Source: Sinohyriopsis cumingii
Taxonomy: Eukaryota > Mollusca > Bivalvia > Unionida > Unionidae
Assembly: GCA_028554795.2 (NCBI GenBank)
Contig: CM068824.1
Coordinates: 163,488,130 to 163,552,129 of the forward strand
Length of the DNA: 64,000 bases
Direction of reading: 5' to 3'
Part shown: positions 12,250 to 21,570 of the stretch, one piece after another
How the letters are laid out: the number at the start of each line of letters is the position of its first letter
How positions within the stretch are numbered: the stretch's first letter is position 1
Notes under the pieces: model-generated
Database searches by the model: none
Told to the model about the DNA's origin: nothing
The model's input: the letters and a program-made list of their open reading frames with translations, nothing else
Translations under genes and position numbers: made by a program

Positions 12250-12467
12250 CCTTGAACGCTATGCTCCACTCGGTTTTAACCTAGTGCCACCTGTATGTGG
12301 CAAGGGGAGGTAGTGCACAAGAGTTATTGCACTTTGTCTATATGTTAGAGTCAGAAACACGAATTTTCGTCTTTGGGAGGGTTGGATTCGGGAACAGTAG
12401 GGCTTATATTCCTAATATTATTGTGATATGGTAAGTATTCGAGGAGAAACAATTTACTAAAATATTT
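12250..12467 (+). repeat. Right inverted terminal repeat of the DIRS-like fossil
   Basis: Partner of the repeat at 5972-6190, in inverse orientation. Its outer end reads gtattcgaggagaaac followed by aatttactaaaat, and the last part is mirrored in the internal complementary region. Confidence 0.8.
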
Positions 12468-13005
12468 GCTTTTCACTAATGACTATAACAGTACAGTACT
12501 TATTACCTCATAAACAAAATTCTAAGAATATAATGGGGCAATTATCAAGATATAAAATCAAGTATTTCTGTTAAATTTATTCAAGCAAGAATTAAGAACT
12601 CCAAAAAGGTGATAACTATCATGTAACTTATAAGCAGGGTGTAAGTAAGGTAAAAGAAAATGGTGTACAATCTGAGTCCACTTCAACATTTAAAGTGCAA
12701 TCAATTGTACTTCAATGAACTTGTCCACTTTTATTGTCCAGATTATTACTTTTGAACCAATGAGGATATTTTAATGAAACTCTACCCAAGTATATATCAT
12801 ACCTAAACAATGTCACATACCTACCTTTTTCAAGGGGAGGAATCTTTTACATGCATAGGGTGTGACTTTTCATGCAGAGTGGAGTGCATTTTATATCCCA
12901 CAGGTGTCAGAAGTATCATATCCACCAATTATGCTAATGGAATTGCTCAGAAACACAGCTTTCTTCCACCAAGTTTTGAAATAATAAAACGATAATTTGC
13001 ATAGG
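12468..13005. other. Remainder of the interrupted tandem repeat, then AT-rich DNA
   Basis: The first 70 bases resemble the second half of the unit described at 5490-5971. The rest shows no gene or recognisable repeat. Confidence 0.45.
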
Positions 13006-13009
13006 CCAC

Positions 13010-13385
13010 ACATACATGATGCTCCTTCCCATGTCTGCAACAACCTGCGGAAAACTTCATAAGAAATTGCACATAGAGTCTGGCTTGGCAGGCTGTTCCA
13101 GACAACCTGGAGAGCAGCAAATCTGAATGAAGCTTTGCCATACCTCTCTGTTCTCACACTAGGTAGATCTAAATATTATCATGCATGGAATTTTAACGAG
13201 AACAAGGTCTGGGTGATATACTGGTGCCATGTCATATATGAGTTTATAAACACTCAGACGTTGGTTTGAAGTCGTTTTAAATGGTGTGTTGCTAATTCTG
13301 CCCATGTTGATATCACTGGGAGCCATTGTGGTCCTCGTAGATGGACCACGAAACGTGGGGTTCCTAGTTGTATTTGTTTCTAACT
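13010..13385 (-). mobile_element. LINE 3' fragment (C-terminal end of a Jockey/CR1-type ORF2)
   Basis: Read on the minus strand, 13260-13010 gives VYKLIYDMAPVY, then PDLV, then ERYGKASFRFAA and WNSLPSQT with FRRLLQTW. This is the well-known tail of many non-LTR ORF2 proteins (LYK-x-L-x-G-x-AP-x-YL, RYGxxAFxxxAxxxWNxLP, FKxxLKT). At least one stop lies in the stretch and a frame change is needed between the first and second blocks, so it is a dead 5'-truncated copy. It shares no boundary with the + strand LINE fragment at 14530. Confidence 0.75.
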
Positions 13386-13654
13386 AAAGAGTATTCTGCG
13401 TGCTACAAATATTACATGCTAAAGGATTGTAATTAAAGTTATAATACAAGTGAAAGAAAATTAATTTCCCGCTGAAAGTTAGATACCGAGTAATGTACGT
13501 TCGGTTGTCTCGAAGCTTTCCTACACATTTCACTTGTGCTCATCGAATTTTAATAAGGACATTTGCAGGAACTCCAAACGGAAAAAAGTGTCGTCACCAT
13601 CACGCATCTTTTCACTCTTACACGTCCTGGAACTTGAATTGGTTTAGCCTTCAT

Positions 13655-14495
13655 TTCATTGCGGGAAAACCAGTCGGCCATGGTTTCACACTAGCTTTCA
13701 TTTCATTGTGGGGAAAACCAGTCGGCCATGGCTTCACACTAGCCTTCATTTCATCGTGGGAAAACCAGTCGGCCATGGCTTCACACTAGCCTTCATTTCA
13801 TTGTTGGGAAAACCAGTTGGCCATGGCTTCGCACTAGCCTTCATTTCATCTTTGGAAAACCAGTCGGATATGGCTTCACACTAGCCTTCGTTTCATCGTG
13901 GGAAAACCAGTCGGCCATACTTCATACCAGCCTTCATTTCATTGTGGGAAAGCCAGTCGGATATGGCTTCACACTAGCCTTCATTTCATCGCGGGAAAAC
14001 CATTCGCCATGGTTTCATACTAGCCTTCATTTAATTGTGGGGAAAACCAGTCGCCCATGGCTTCACACTAGCCCCCATTTCATTGTGGAAAAAAACCAGT
14101 TGGCCATGGCTTCACACTCGCATTCATTTCATCGTGGGAAAACCAGTCTGCCATGGCTTCACACTAGACGACATTTCATTGTGGGGAAAACCAGCTGGCA
14201 ATGGCTTCACACTAGCCTTCATTCCATTGTGGTGAAAACCAGTCGGCCATGGTTTCACACTAGCCATTTTTTCATCGTGGAAAAACCAGTCGGCCATGGC
14301 TTCACACTAGCCTTTATTCCATTGGGGGGAAAACCAGTCGGCCATGGTTTCACACTAGCCTTTATTTCATCTTTGGAAAACCAGTCGGCCATGGCTTCAC
14401 ACTAGCCTTCATTTCATTTGGGAGAAACACAGTCGGCCATGGCTTCACACTAGCTTTCGTTTCATCGTGGGAAAACCAGTCGGCCATAGATATTC
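13655..14495. repeat. 46-48 bp minisatellite, about 18 copies
   Basis: The unit is cttcatttcatcgtgggaaa, accagtcggccatggcttca, cactagc. Length varies by one or two bases in the G and A runs. Most copies carry the ggccatgg word, and a few read atatgg or aatgg. Where copies are 48 bp the + strand stays open and reads GKPVGHGFTLAFIS repeatedly. I treat this as a by-product of the unit length. Confidence 0.9.
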
Positions 14496-14529
14496 TAGAA
14501 TTGAGGAAAAATGTTTGTCTTGATGAAAT

Positions 14530-14835
14530 GTTAATAAGAAATCAAATTAAGTGTCGTCGTTGGCAACCTTTTTTGAAATGTAGAACGACCAGTTGCAGGT
14601 GTTCTCCAGGGATAGATTTTTAGAGGTTTCCTATTTATTGTCAATATTAACGACATAGTTTAAAATCTCTCGCATGTTTATATGCAGATAACTCCTGACT
14701 TCAAACTAGTGTTTCTGACCCAGTGTGTTTTAAATGATGACCTTCTCATACTATCAAAATGGGACAATTGTTGGCAAGTAAATATTTATCCATCTGAAAC
14801 AAACTGGAAGGTGAATTGTTTCCCAACTTGAATTG
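14530..14835 (+). mobile_element. LINE reverse transcriptase fragment
   Basis: The + strand frames show the palm region of a Jockey/CR1-type RT in order: a GVxQGSxLGP-like block (tgcaggtgttctccagggat), an FPIYCQY block matching FLIYIND, then ACLYADN matching LFADD, then DLLILSKWDNCWQVN matching the L-x-KW-x-x-xWQ block. Stops interrupt it and only about 100 codons remain. Neither end shows a tail or target duplication. Confidence 0.75.
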
Positions 14836-15224
14836 TGTGTATATAATGATCTTTAAAGCTGAGTAATCTATAGTGCGCATGTTGTTGCATTCATAAAGTT
14901 AGTTCCAAAGTTGAGATGTACTATAGTTCAAATAAACATCATATGATCCAACAGGGACATGAGTTCTTGAGAATGAAGGTCATAGATTCCTAAAGGGACT
15001 CCCGACCTATTTCCTGGTTAGCTGGTTGTAAACCACGTTACTCTTATTTGCTGTAAAGATTATTTCGACACACGTCTGTGACTCAGTCAAAGCCTTTAAT
15101 TGTTTTCCTGCTATTACGTGTTAAATTTAGTATAGAATATAATTACTATGCAGAATTTAACATTCTTAGTAGCATTATTAATCTTGTAAGAGCTTTTGAG
15201 AGGATTTATTCATTTGTTTAATAT
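14836..15224. other. No feature seen
   Basis: AT-rich DNA between a LINE fragment and a dispersed repeat. It may include decayed LINE sequence, but nothing can be aligned by eye. Confidence 0.45.
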
Positions 15225-15612
15225 AACTATTCGTTGGAACTGCAGTGCTCTAACATTCATTTAAAGACTGTTTCGATATATAACAGCTGTTCCGAATTAC
15301 TGTGAAACATTCAAAGACTTTTGGATAAATATTTGTATTGGAATTATTGTGGATTCATTTAAAGATATTTTTGGATTATATCGGTGATTTCATCTACACT
15401 GTTCACACGTCATTATTCAAATACCTCTGGAACTTATTCGGATTACTCAGAACTATTGAAATTTATAGAACATTTAGGATTTTAGGAATTCATTTATCAT
15501 ACTTGAAGTTATTTTTAATTCTTGCACCTTGTATTTTAGGGAGATAAATTATATTTAAATTGTATAAAACTTGTTGGTTTTGCTCTGTCTTGATCCATAG
15601 TTTAAGACCCTT
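15225..15612 (+). repeat. Dispersed repeat, copy 1
   Basis: An AT-rich block that ends ataaaacttgttggttttgc, then a pyrimidine-rich run, then tagtttaagaccc. The same ending, with related upstream text (gaattcattt, tatttt, acacatc), occurs at 40795-41216 and 60770-60957. Its upstream half resembles 46035-46300. All copies lie in + orientation. The class is not known. Confidence 0.45.
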
Positions 15613-16349
15613 GAGTTGGAACACTGTATAAAATCATTCCATGAGATCTTAGCCTTTTTACTTCCACCTTACGCACAAGATGCAACTACATATAATCTAT
15701 GATGTTCTGACAAGTCACAACATTGTTCAGCTTCGTTATGGTACTTCATTTGCTCGATTGAGACATAAATCCGGTATTCTCAAGTACGATTTCTTAGGAT
15801 TTAACTTAGGACCTTATCCATTTAGCAAACTACTGTGGATATCCAGTCGATATCGATTAACATCTCTTTTTTAAGTGCAGCCTTTATGTTGAGCATAAGA
15901 ATATATATCATCTTAATTTTTTAAACCATATATGTCACTTAAGGAATCTTTTCCTCAACATTTCTTTTCACTTGCCAACTCTTTTGTCTTCCTCAACCTA
16001 TATTTGACTGAACGGAATGCATCAATTCAGAAATAAACACATATTTTTCTTATAAAATGAAGCGGTTCACTCAATCGTAAGTTACTTTGTGTAATTATTG
16101 TTGACTTTTTAGCTTTATAAATATCGCAAGTTCCTAAATGGAATCTCTTCACTAAAACATCATTGTTCGCATATATAATTTCTCTCTGATGTACATAATT
16201 TCCTGACTATCTACTAATAATTATCAGCAGTAATACATTATTACTGGATATGACTGAACAAACTGTGAGGAAATATTCAGAATGTTTCCATCTTTATGGG
16301 CATGATTTTAACTTTCTTACTAGATAAGGGTTTTTTGACAGTTGACTGA
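15613..16349. other. No feature seen
   Basis: AT-rich DNA. The + strand frame 15680-15874 is short and unlike any known protein. Confidence 0.5.
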
Positions 16350-16375
16350 AGGCTTTGTGAGACCCACAGGGGATG

Positions 16376-16454
16376 GTCGGCTGTGTGTCTATTCCGTGAT
16401 TAGACGGTTGAGTCGGCTGTGTGTCTATTCCGTAATTAGACGGTTGAGTCGGCT
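16376..16454. repeat. 36-bp tandem duplication
   Basis: A 36-bp unit starting gtcggctgtgtgtctattcc occurs twice with one difference (gtgatt/gtaatt), followed by the first seven bases of a third copy. Confidence 0.85.
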
Positions 16455-16659
16455 AGTCTCTTCAAAGGATTCAACTCTTTGTGCGTTACGAAGGCCACAT
16501 TTCTGCGTTCACAGGTACCTGTGCAAGGGTTGTAGCAAGCACCGCGAACATCTAACTAGGCGTACCAGCCAATTGCACACAAAAAAATACCACAAGGAGG
16601 AGCTAATGTCTCAAAACAGACAAAGGGGCAATTAAACATCTAACCAGTACCTGGGTAAA

Positions 16660-17215
16660 GTTAATTAGTGGTTCCTGGCCATTTGAGAAGATCGGAAGAT
16701 ACAAGAATTATCAAAAAGAATACTAAGGGAAAAGACCACTCCGAGCAAGAGACTCGTAAAAAGGGGAATGAGGAATTGAACTGGGGAAGAAATAGAAAGC
16801 TTCTGCATGAAGCTCGCATGCTGTACGTAGAGACGGCACTAAACTCTCAAGGAGGGATGAAGGAAGTACGAGAATAGTACCAGGAGTAGCGGAGTACAAG
16901 GAGTAACACAGGAAGGGTGAAGGAGAAGGAGAATAGTATAAATGGAGCGGCACAGGAAGAGGGCAGGAGGGAAGAAGAATACAGAAAAGGAGAACTGATA
17001 TAGATGAGTACAAGGGACTACTCACTGGAAGGAGACTTTCTCTCATTAGGACATTACTTGTTTATTATTAATATTGATTACATTCTTATATAGTTTACCT
17101 TAAGTTGTTCATGTATTTAGGCTGTCGGCATTGCTGACTGGGGGCTCGTGATTCAATCAGGATTTAAATGTCCACCTTTCTGCCGTATTAGCCCTAATAC
17201 TGAAGACGAGTTGTG
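16660..17215 (+). mobile_element. LTR-like fossil with primer-site-like edge
   Basis: A purine-rich stretch is followed by an AT-rich stretch and then ttgctgactgggggctcg at about 17131-17148. The same edge, and about 70 bases beyond it, recur in opposite orientation at 32230-32330. The word tgggggctcg matches the start of a proline-tRNA primer site as used by many retroviruses and Gypsy-like elements. This suggests the block is the LTR and first internal bases of an old LTR retroelement. No coding remains are seen. It is fragmentary and old. Confidence 0.35.
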
Positions 17216-17223
17216 ATACGCAC

Positions 17224-17228
<5 letters not shown>

Positions 17229-17270
<42 letters not shown>
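17229..17270. repeat. (CT)n microsatellite
   Basis: About 20 uninterrupted ct dinucleotides. Confidence 0.95.
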
Positions 17271-18830
17271 ATGTTGGATGAAGAGAGTATATAATTGTAC
17301 ACATCAAACTTCTCAGGTGGGGGGGGGGTAGGTTTTGGCGACTATGGCGCTGGGTGTGTACACATCTCTGGCATACTAATTCACATTTGTATTAGGGAGC
17401 CTAAAAAGCAAGTCAAAGAACATTTATTTTCCAACCATTTTGCCATGCGAAATATTTACCATTTGCGGAATATAATATATTCAAACGAAGCTCATGTTTT
17501 TTTTATTTTTTTTTAAATAATTTTTTTATATTTTATTTTATTTTATTTGAATAACAATTGTGATAATTACAGATTATGTTCCATCTTTGATGGAGACGCA
17601 TATAAAACGCGATATTTCTATATTTCTTATGCTATAATTGGAACTTGTCACAGAACCTCGTTATAGCGATGTATTGACTAGCTCATTAAAATAAACTGAG
17701 ATAATTGGTATGCCACTGATCTGCCAGAGAAACGCCGCAATGAAACAATCTACTGTTAAGTGCGGAGGGGAGTACAGAGTTATCTCCCCCGGCACACATA
17801 CGTAACGTGACTATTTCACTCCGGGAAGCAGTCGATAGTCAAACAAAATGTCTCAAACTTCACACACACACACACACACACACACACGAAAAAACGATTT
17901 GATGTTTTTTTACTTTGACACTTTTAAAAATATTTAAATTCTTGTTTGGTTGGTGATTAAAGGTTATAGAGATGATTGCTAAAATTAATATATTTTTTTT
18001 ATTTATATACGGGAATCGTTTTAATCCTGGAAAAGAAGAATTGAGAAATTCCTCAAAAGGTCCTTAAAGTGTCCTAAATAAAACAATACTCTTTTTGGGA
18101 AATTTTAATATAGCATGATTAAATTTTAAACCCCGATCACTGTTGAATGTTTAGTGAAAAACTGATTGCTGCAAATTAAACAATAACAATGATATTTAAA
18201 ACTGTCATTTTTTAAATATAAATAAACGTTCAAAATTGTTGAAAGAAAACATATCGTTATTTAGCATCAAATCCAAGTTATGAAGTTTACACTCGACTTG
18301 GTATCTACACTTATATCTTTTTATGGCAGCAATAAGCGGCTTGTATACTGTCTGACACGTTTAAGTGAATTCGTGGTTTTTATTACGAGTATCAAACATT
18401 TCCAATATATAAGCATTAGCGACAAGTTTTGGTTTTGTTTATTTTAACTTGTATTCGATCCTTGTGTTTGCGTATTCGAGCCTTAAAGATCTTTTTTATA
18501 TGGTATCAAGAAGACATTTATGTGATATAAAATATGTGTTTAATTTGCTCTCGAATTCGCTAAATGGAACTTTGAACACGCACAGTCGAGAATGGGGAAA
18601 GTAAAATGTTTTCACATTCTGTCTATTTGGCCTGTGAGGTTGTTTCATTACTTGAAATGAATGTTCGATCTTGTCATTGTCGCTCGTTTCTCTTATGATG
18701 CGCGTAAATACGAATACATCTCTATTAAAAGTGTTGATCTTACTCTTATTTTGACAAACAGTAGTAATTTGCTGCATGACTTAATTCTATCTATTTTTAA
18801 TGGCATTAACATTCTTGCAATCCTTCTAAT
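17271..18830. other. AT-rich DNA with simple repeats, no gene seen
   Basis: Contains a G run near 17320, a T/A-rich stretch at 17500-17555 and a (CA)n tract at 17862-17886. The minus-strand frame 18496-18777 (93 codons) has no recognisable domain and a biased composition. Confidence 0.5.
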
Positions 18831-18833
18831 AAA

Positions 18834-19042
18834 ATGACAAAGGGGGTAAGTTTGAACCTTAAGCTCGGTGACATTCAAACGAATCTAGCAGCCGACACGA
18901 ATGGATTGGATTCAGCTGCTAGCTTGTTAGATGAAGGTAGAAGGGCAATAGAGTCAAGCATCAACAGATTAGATTGGTCGTCTGAAAGATCTAGAGCCGC
19001 AGGACTCACCACAGTTGAGGTCGGAGTGAGGAGTCTCTTTAG
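18834..19042 (+). CDS. Candidate coding exon, unrecognised protein
   Basis: Unlike its AT-rich surroundings, this stretch has coding-like composition. It reads as a helical, polar peptide: LGDIQTNLAADTNGLDSAAS, then LLDEGRRAIESSINRLDWSS, then ERSRAAGL and VEVGVRSLFR. A consensus splice donor (AG, then gtaaag) follows 19042, and the frame would otherwise stop two bases later. I could not identify a convincing 5' splice acceptor, and the ATG at 18834 may or may not be the true start. The family is not recognised. Fragments of the same sequence (tagagtcaagcatcaac) recur at 19455-19500. It lies 5.3 kb upstream of the stum acceptor at 24350. Splicing to that exon would leave the reading frame out of register with the stum ATG, so at most it would be a leader. 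Confidence 0.35.
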
Positions 19043-19505
19043 GTAAAGGATACACGCACGTGTTGCTAGTGAACTTCTGAAGTGTGCGCAGTTGTTATTT
19101 GAAGAAGGATAAAATTCGAATAACTGTCAATGTTAATAAAGCTATAAAATACATTTTTGGGAGACTTGTTTTGTATTCTTATAAGTGACACCCCCTCCAC
19201 ATTTCTCCCTGCCAAGACAAATACTGTAAACTCATTCATCTAAATGTAATAGCTAAAAATCAGATGTCTGCAGGTTATTTTTACCTGTTTATAACCCAGT
19301 ATAACCAAATTCATTCCTATAGTTGCTTCCCGATAAGGCCACTAGCAGACGATATTCTGCCAATTTTACCTGGACGATGGGTAACCTGGTAGTTTCTCCT
19401 ATGTGCGACCACCAAAACTGACAATTTTGAACAAACCGAAACTGAAGCAAAATCAGCTTATAGAGTCAAGCATCAACTGATAGAGTCAAGCTTCAACAGA
19501 TTAAA
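19043..19505. other. No gene; partial echoes of the candidate exon
   Basis: At 19455-19500 the word tagagtcaagcatcaac occurs, followed by a second partial copy, tagagtcaagcttcaac. Both resemble 18949-18975 in the candidate exon. Nothing else is recognised. Confidence 0.45.
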
Positions 19506-19507
19506 TA

Positions 19508-19833
19508 AATACTAAAAGAAAGCCTGATTAAATGATGAACCTAAAATGGTTACAAGGTGTATACCGAAAAGAGTTACATTTGATTCATTAAAAAAAACAA
19601 GATGTCTTGGTTGCTCCACAAGATAGGAGTGAATCATCAAAAAACCATACTTGATCAATGTCTTGGTCCTAACTTCAAAATTCAAACGATGATGTTGTTT
19701 TTATGCATATTCTGCATTCATTTTCTTTGTAAATGTAAATCGTCTCTCACAATAATTTAAATTTCGATTATTACTTGAAATAACATATTTCATCATTTCC
19801 ATTATCAAGATAGATACTAAAGGAAAGCCTGAT
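19508..19833 (+). mobile_element. 285-bp element with a 21-bp target duplication, copy 1
   Basis: A unit of about 284 bp (19529-19812) is flanked by atactaaaagaaagcctgat(t) on the left and atactaaaggaaagcctgat(t) on the right. That is 21 bases with a single mismatch, as expected of a target-site duplication. The unit matches 23893-24190 in reverse complement at roughly 85-90 percent by eye. It contains no tRNA-like boxes or open frame. A long target duplication suggests copying by target-primed reverse transcription, but the family is unknown. Confidence 0.65.
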
Positions 19834-20128
19834 TTGCGTTCTATTTATGTATGTATGTTTTGTAACAGTATCGTCAGATTCAAAGAATTTATTTCAACTT
19901 CCAAACATCATATAAACTCAACGGTAAATCTGCCAGCATGCCACAAATTTGGATGTTGATGATGTCATTCTGGGACTATATATGAGTACAATTGCCAGTT
20001 TTTATGTACAAATTTAATGTTTCATATACCTGACTAATATAAATATTAATAAAATAAAATAATATACATGAGTGAGGTCAAAAAGTCAATATTTTTGGAC
20101 AGGTATAATAAGGAAAAACATAAGAATA

Positions 20129-20637
20129 TCATTCACTATATATACTTAAAATGTAGTCCTGCAGCTCACTGGTTACAGTTTCTTCAATGACAGTAAGATA
20201 ATTAACATGAGTAGATATTTCTTTGTATTGTCGCTTATTAAAGTCGACATCTTCGCTCGCCAAGGTTCCGATAACCCTATCTACACCTTGGTATATCGAG
20301 CAGATATTTCTGTGCTTCGGGTCTGTTAATTTAATTAGATGCGACAGCAAGTCACTGCATCCAATCAAAATTAAGTTGTTCAATTTGAACACTGTTTCTA
20401 CGTAATCGAAACAAGGGGAGAACACAACTTGAATGTTTGCACAAATACATTTCACCCAAATAGACCTGTAATGGCTTCCCTCTGGTACATAGTCATACTT
20501 TCGATGTTAAACTTACAAAGTATACTTTTTAGGTCAGTTGTCACTACCGTTTTCGGACGATGGACAATGTACCAGCTATAACGGTACCAATTTCGAAAGT
20601 CCAGGTGGGCGGAGCATAAGGTGTAGGAAGATTGCAT
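20129..20637 (-). pseudogene. Unrecognised minus-strand coding remnant
   Basis: Two minus-strand frames abut, with the second starting where the first ends: 20637-20452 (61 codons, LDFRNWYRYSWYIVHRPKTV and onward) and 20455-20129 (108 codons, including NLILIGCSDLLSHLIKLTD and VDRVIGTLASEDVDFNKRQY). They are in different frames, so the stretch looks like one gene piece broken by a frameshift, or two exons. Composition is more coding-like than the flanks. No domain is recognised. It could be a mobile-element ORF or a host gene fragment. Confidence 0.3.
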
Positions 20638-20739
20638 TCAGAAATAAAGAACAACTCTAGCTGTGATTGGTGCATTATATAGGAGTTGTACTTTCTGTTA
20701 GGCTTAAAAAAGGTTAAGCCTCTTGGCAACATGTGAGAT

Positions 20740-21179
20740 TATGTTAATTTAGATCTAGATCATATTTTGTATTTTTTTAATGACTTTTTTACACATGGCT
20801 GAAACTGTGTCTGTTGTGACTAGATAACACTTACCCCAATCTAGTTCCAGCAGAGTTATCTCTCTTAAATACAATGGCTTACCTGGTTTTGTCCTTGTCA
20901 AATTGACAATCTAGCATTATTCTCTATGACAGTGTGTAACATGCATGCTGAGGTAGAATAGAAAGTATATTTATTTCACAAAACATTAGCATTGGGGTAT
21001 ATGGAAAAACAATTGGTACCATGATACCACCACGTTATTGGTTAGTTGGCATTATATTCTAAGGGAGGCAACACATGAAATACAATAGATGTCGCTAGGA
21101 CAAAGCACCGATAAAGCTATTCGATCTGACAAGGTTTAGCTAGGGAATTTTAAGGAAAAACAGTTTGATTCAATATATG
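20740..21179. other. No gene; weak inverted ends at 20867 and 21073
   Basis: The words gagttatctctcttaaa (about 20866) and ctaagggaggcaacac (about 21058) are roughly inverse to each other, the kind of end seen in MITEs. The match is imperfect and no target duplication is visible. Confidence 0.3.
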
Positions 21180-21570
21180 ATTTTTTTTTTCTCGACATAC
21201 GACATTGAAGTTTCAACTGCAACGTTCTTATTGAACCAGCTTAGATAAAATGGAAAAGAAAAATCAGCATTTGATATCTAAGTTTCGACCAGCGCTGTGA
21301 TTCAGCAGTTGAATTATAAATACTCGACGTATCAAATAGAACTTTAGTTTCAACACAAACGGTTAGATTCTACATGTGAACATGGAGTTCTAGACATAGG
21401 AGATTGAAATTTCAACAACCGATACACAATTCAACATATAAAATATAAAATCTCGACCTAGACGATGGAACGTTAAGGATACGCAATTTGATTCAAAACG
21501 GATTCAAATTGGAATTCTCAACATATGACATTGCGCGTTCAACTGCAACTTTCTAATTAGACCAGCTTTT
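21180..21570. repeat. Decayed short-period repeat
   Basis: Diverged copies of a motif like ctcgacatacgacattgaag, followed by tttcaac, recur near 21192, 21392, 21455 and 21515. The first and last are followed by the same words (tgcaacgttctta/tgcaactttctaa, then accagctt). The copies are old and of uneven spacing. Confidence 0.4.

Larger units (their letters stand above)
5972..12467 (+). mobile_element. Fossil DIRS-like (tyrosine-recombinase) retrotransposon
   Basis: The element is about 6.5 kb and bounded by inverted repeats of roughly 200 bp (5972-6190 and 12250-12467). Between them, in + orientation, lie recognisable remains of a gag-like region, a reverse transcriptase, an RNase H-like region and a tyrosine recombinase. 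Just inside the right repeat is a short region complementary to both outer ends (12120-12200), which is the diagnostic internal complementary region of DIRS elements. A 37-bp minisatellite has expanded near the left end. The element is broken by many changes (well over ten) and looks old. Flanking host sequence is an older tandem repeat that seems to continue on the far side. Confidence 0.8.

Noticed and set aside
13655-14405. Repeated GKPVGHGFTLAFIS frames
   Set aside because: The minisatellite unit is sometimes 48 bp, which keeps a frame open by chance. Length changes and lack of context argue against a protein.
20866-21073. MITE bounded by gagttatctctcttaaa and ctaagggaggcaacac
   Set aside because: The ends match imperfectly and no target duplication is visible. 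Left as a weak possibility only.
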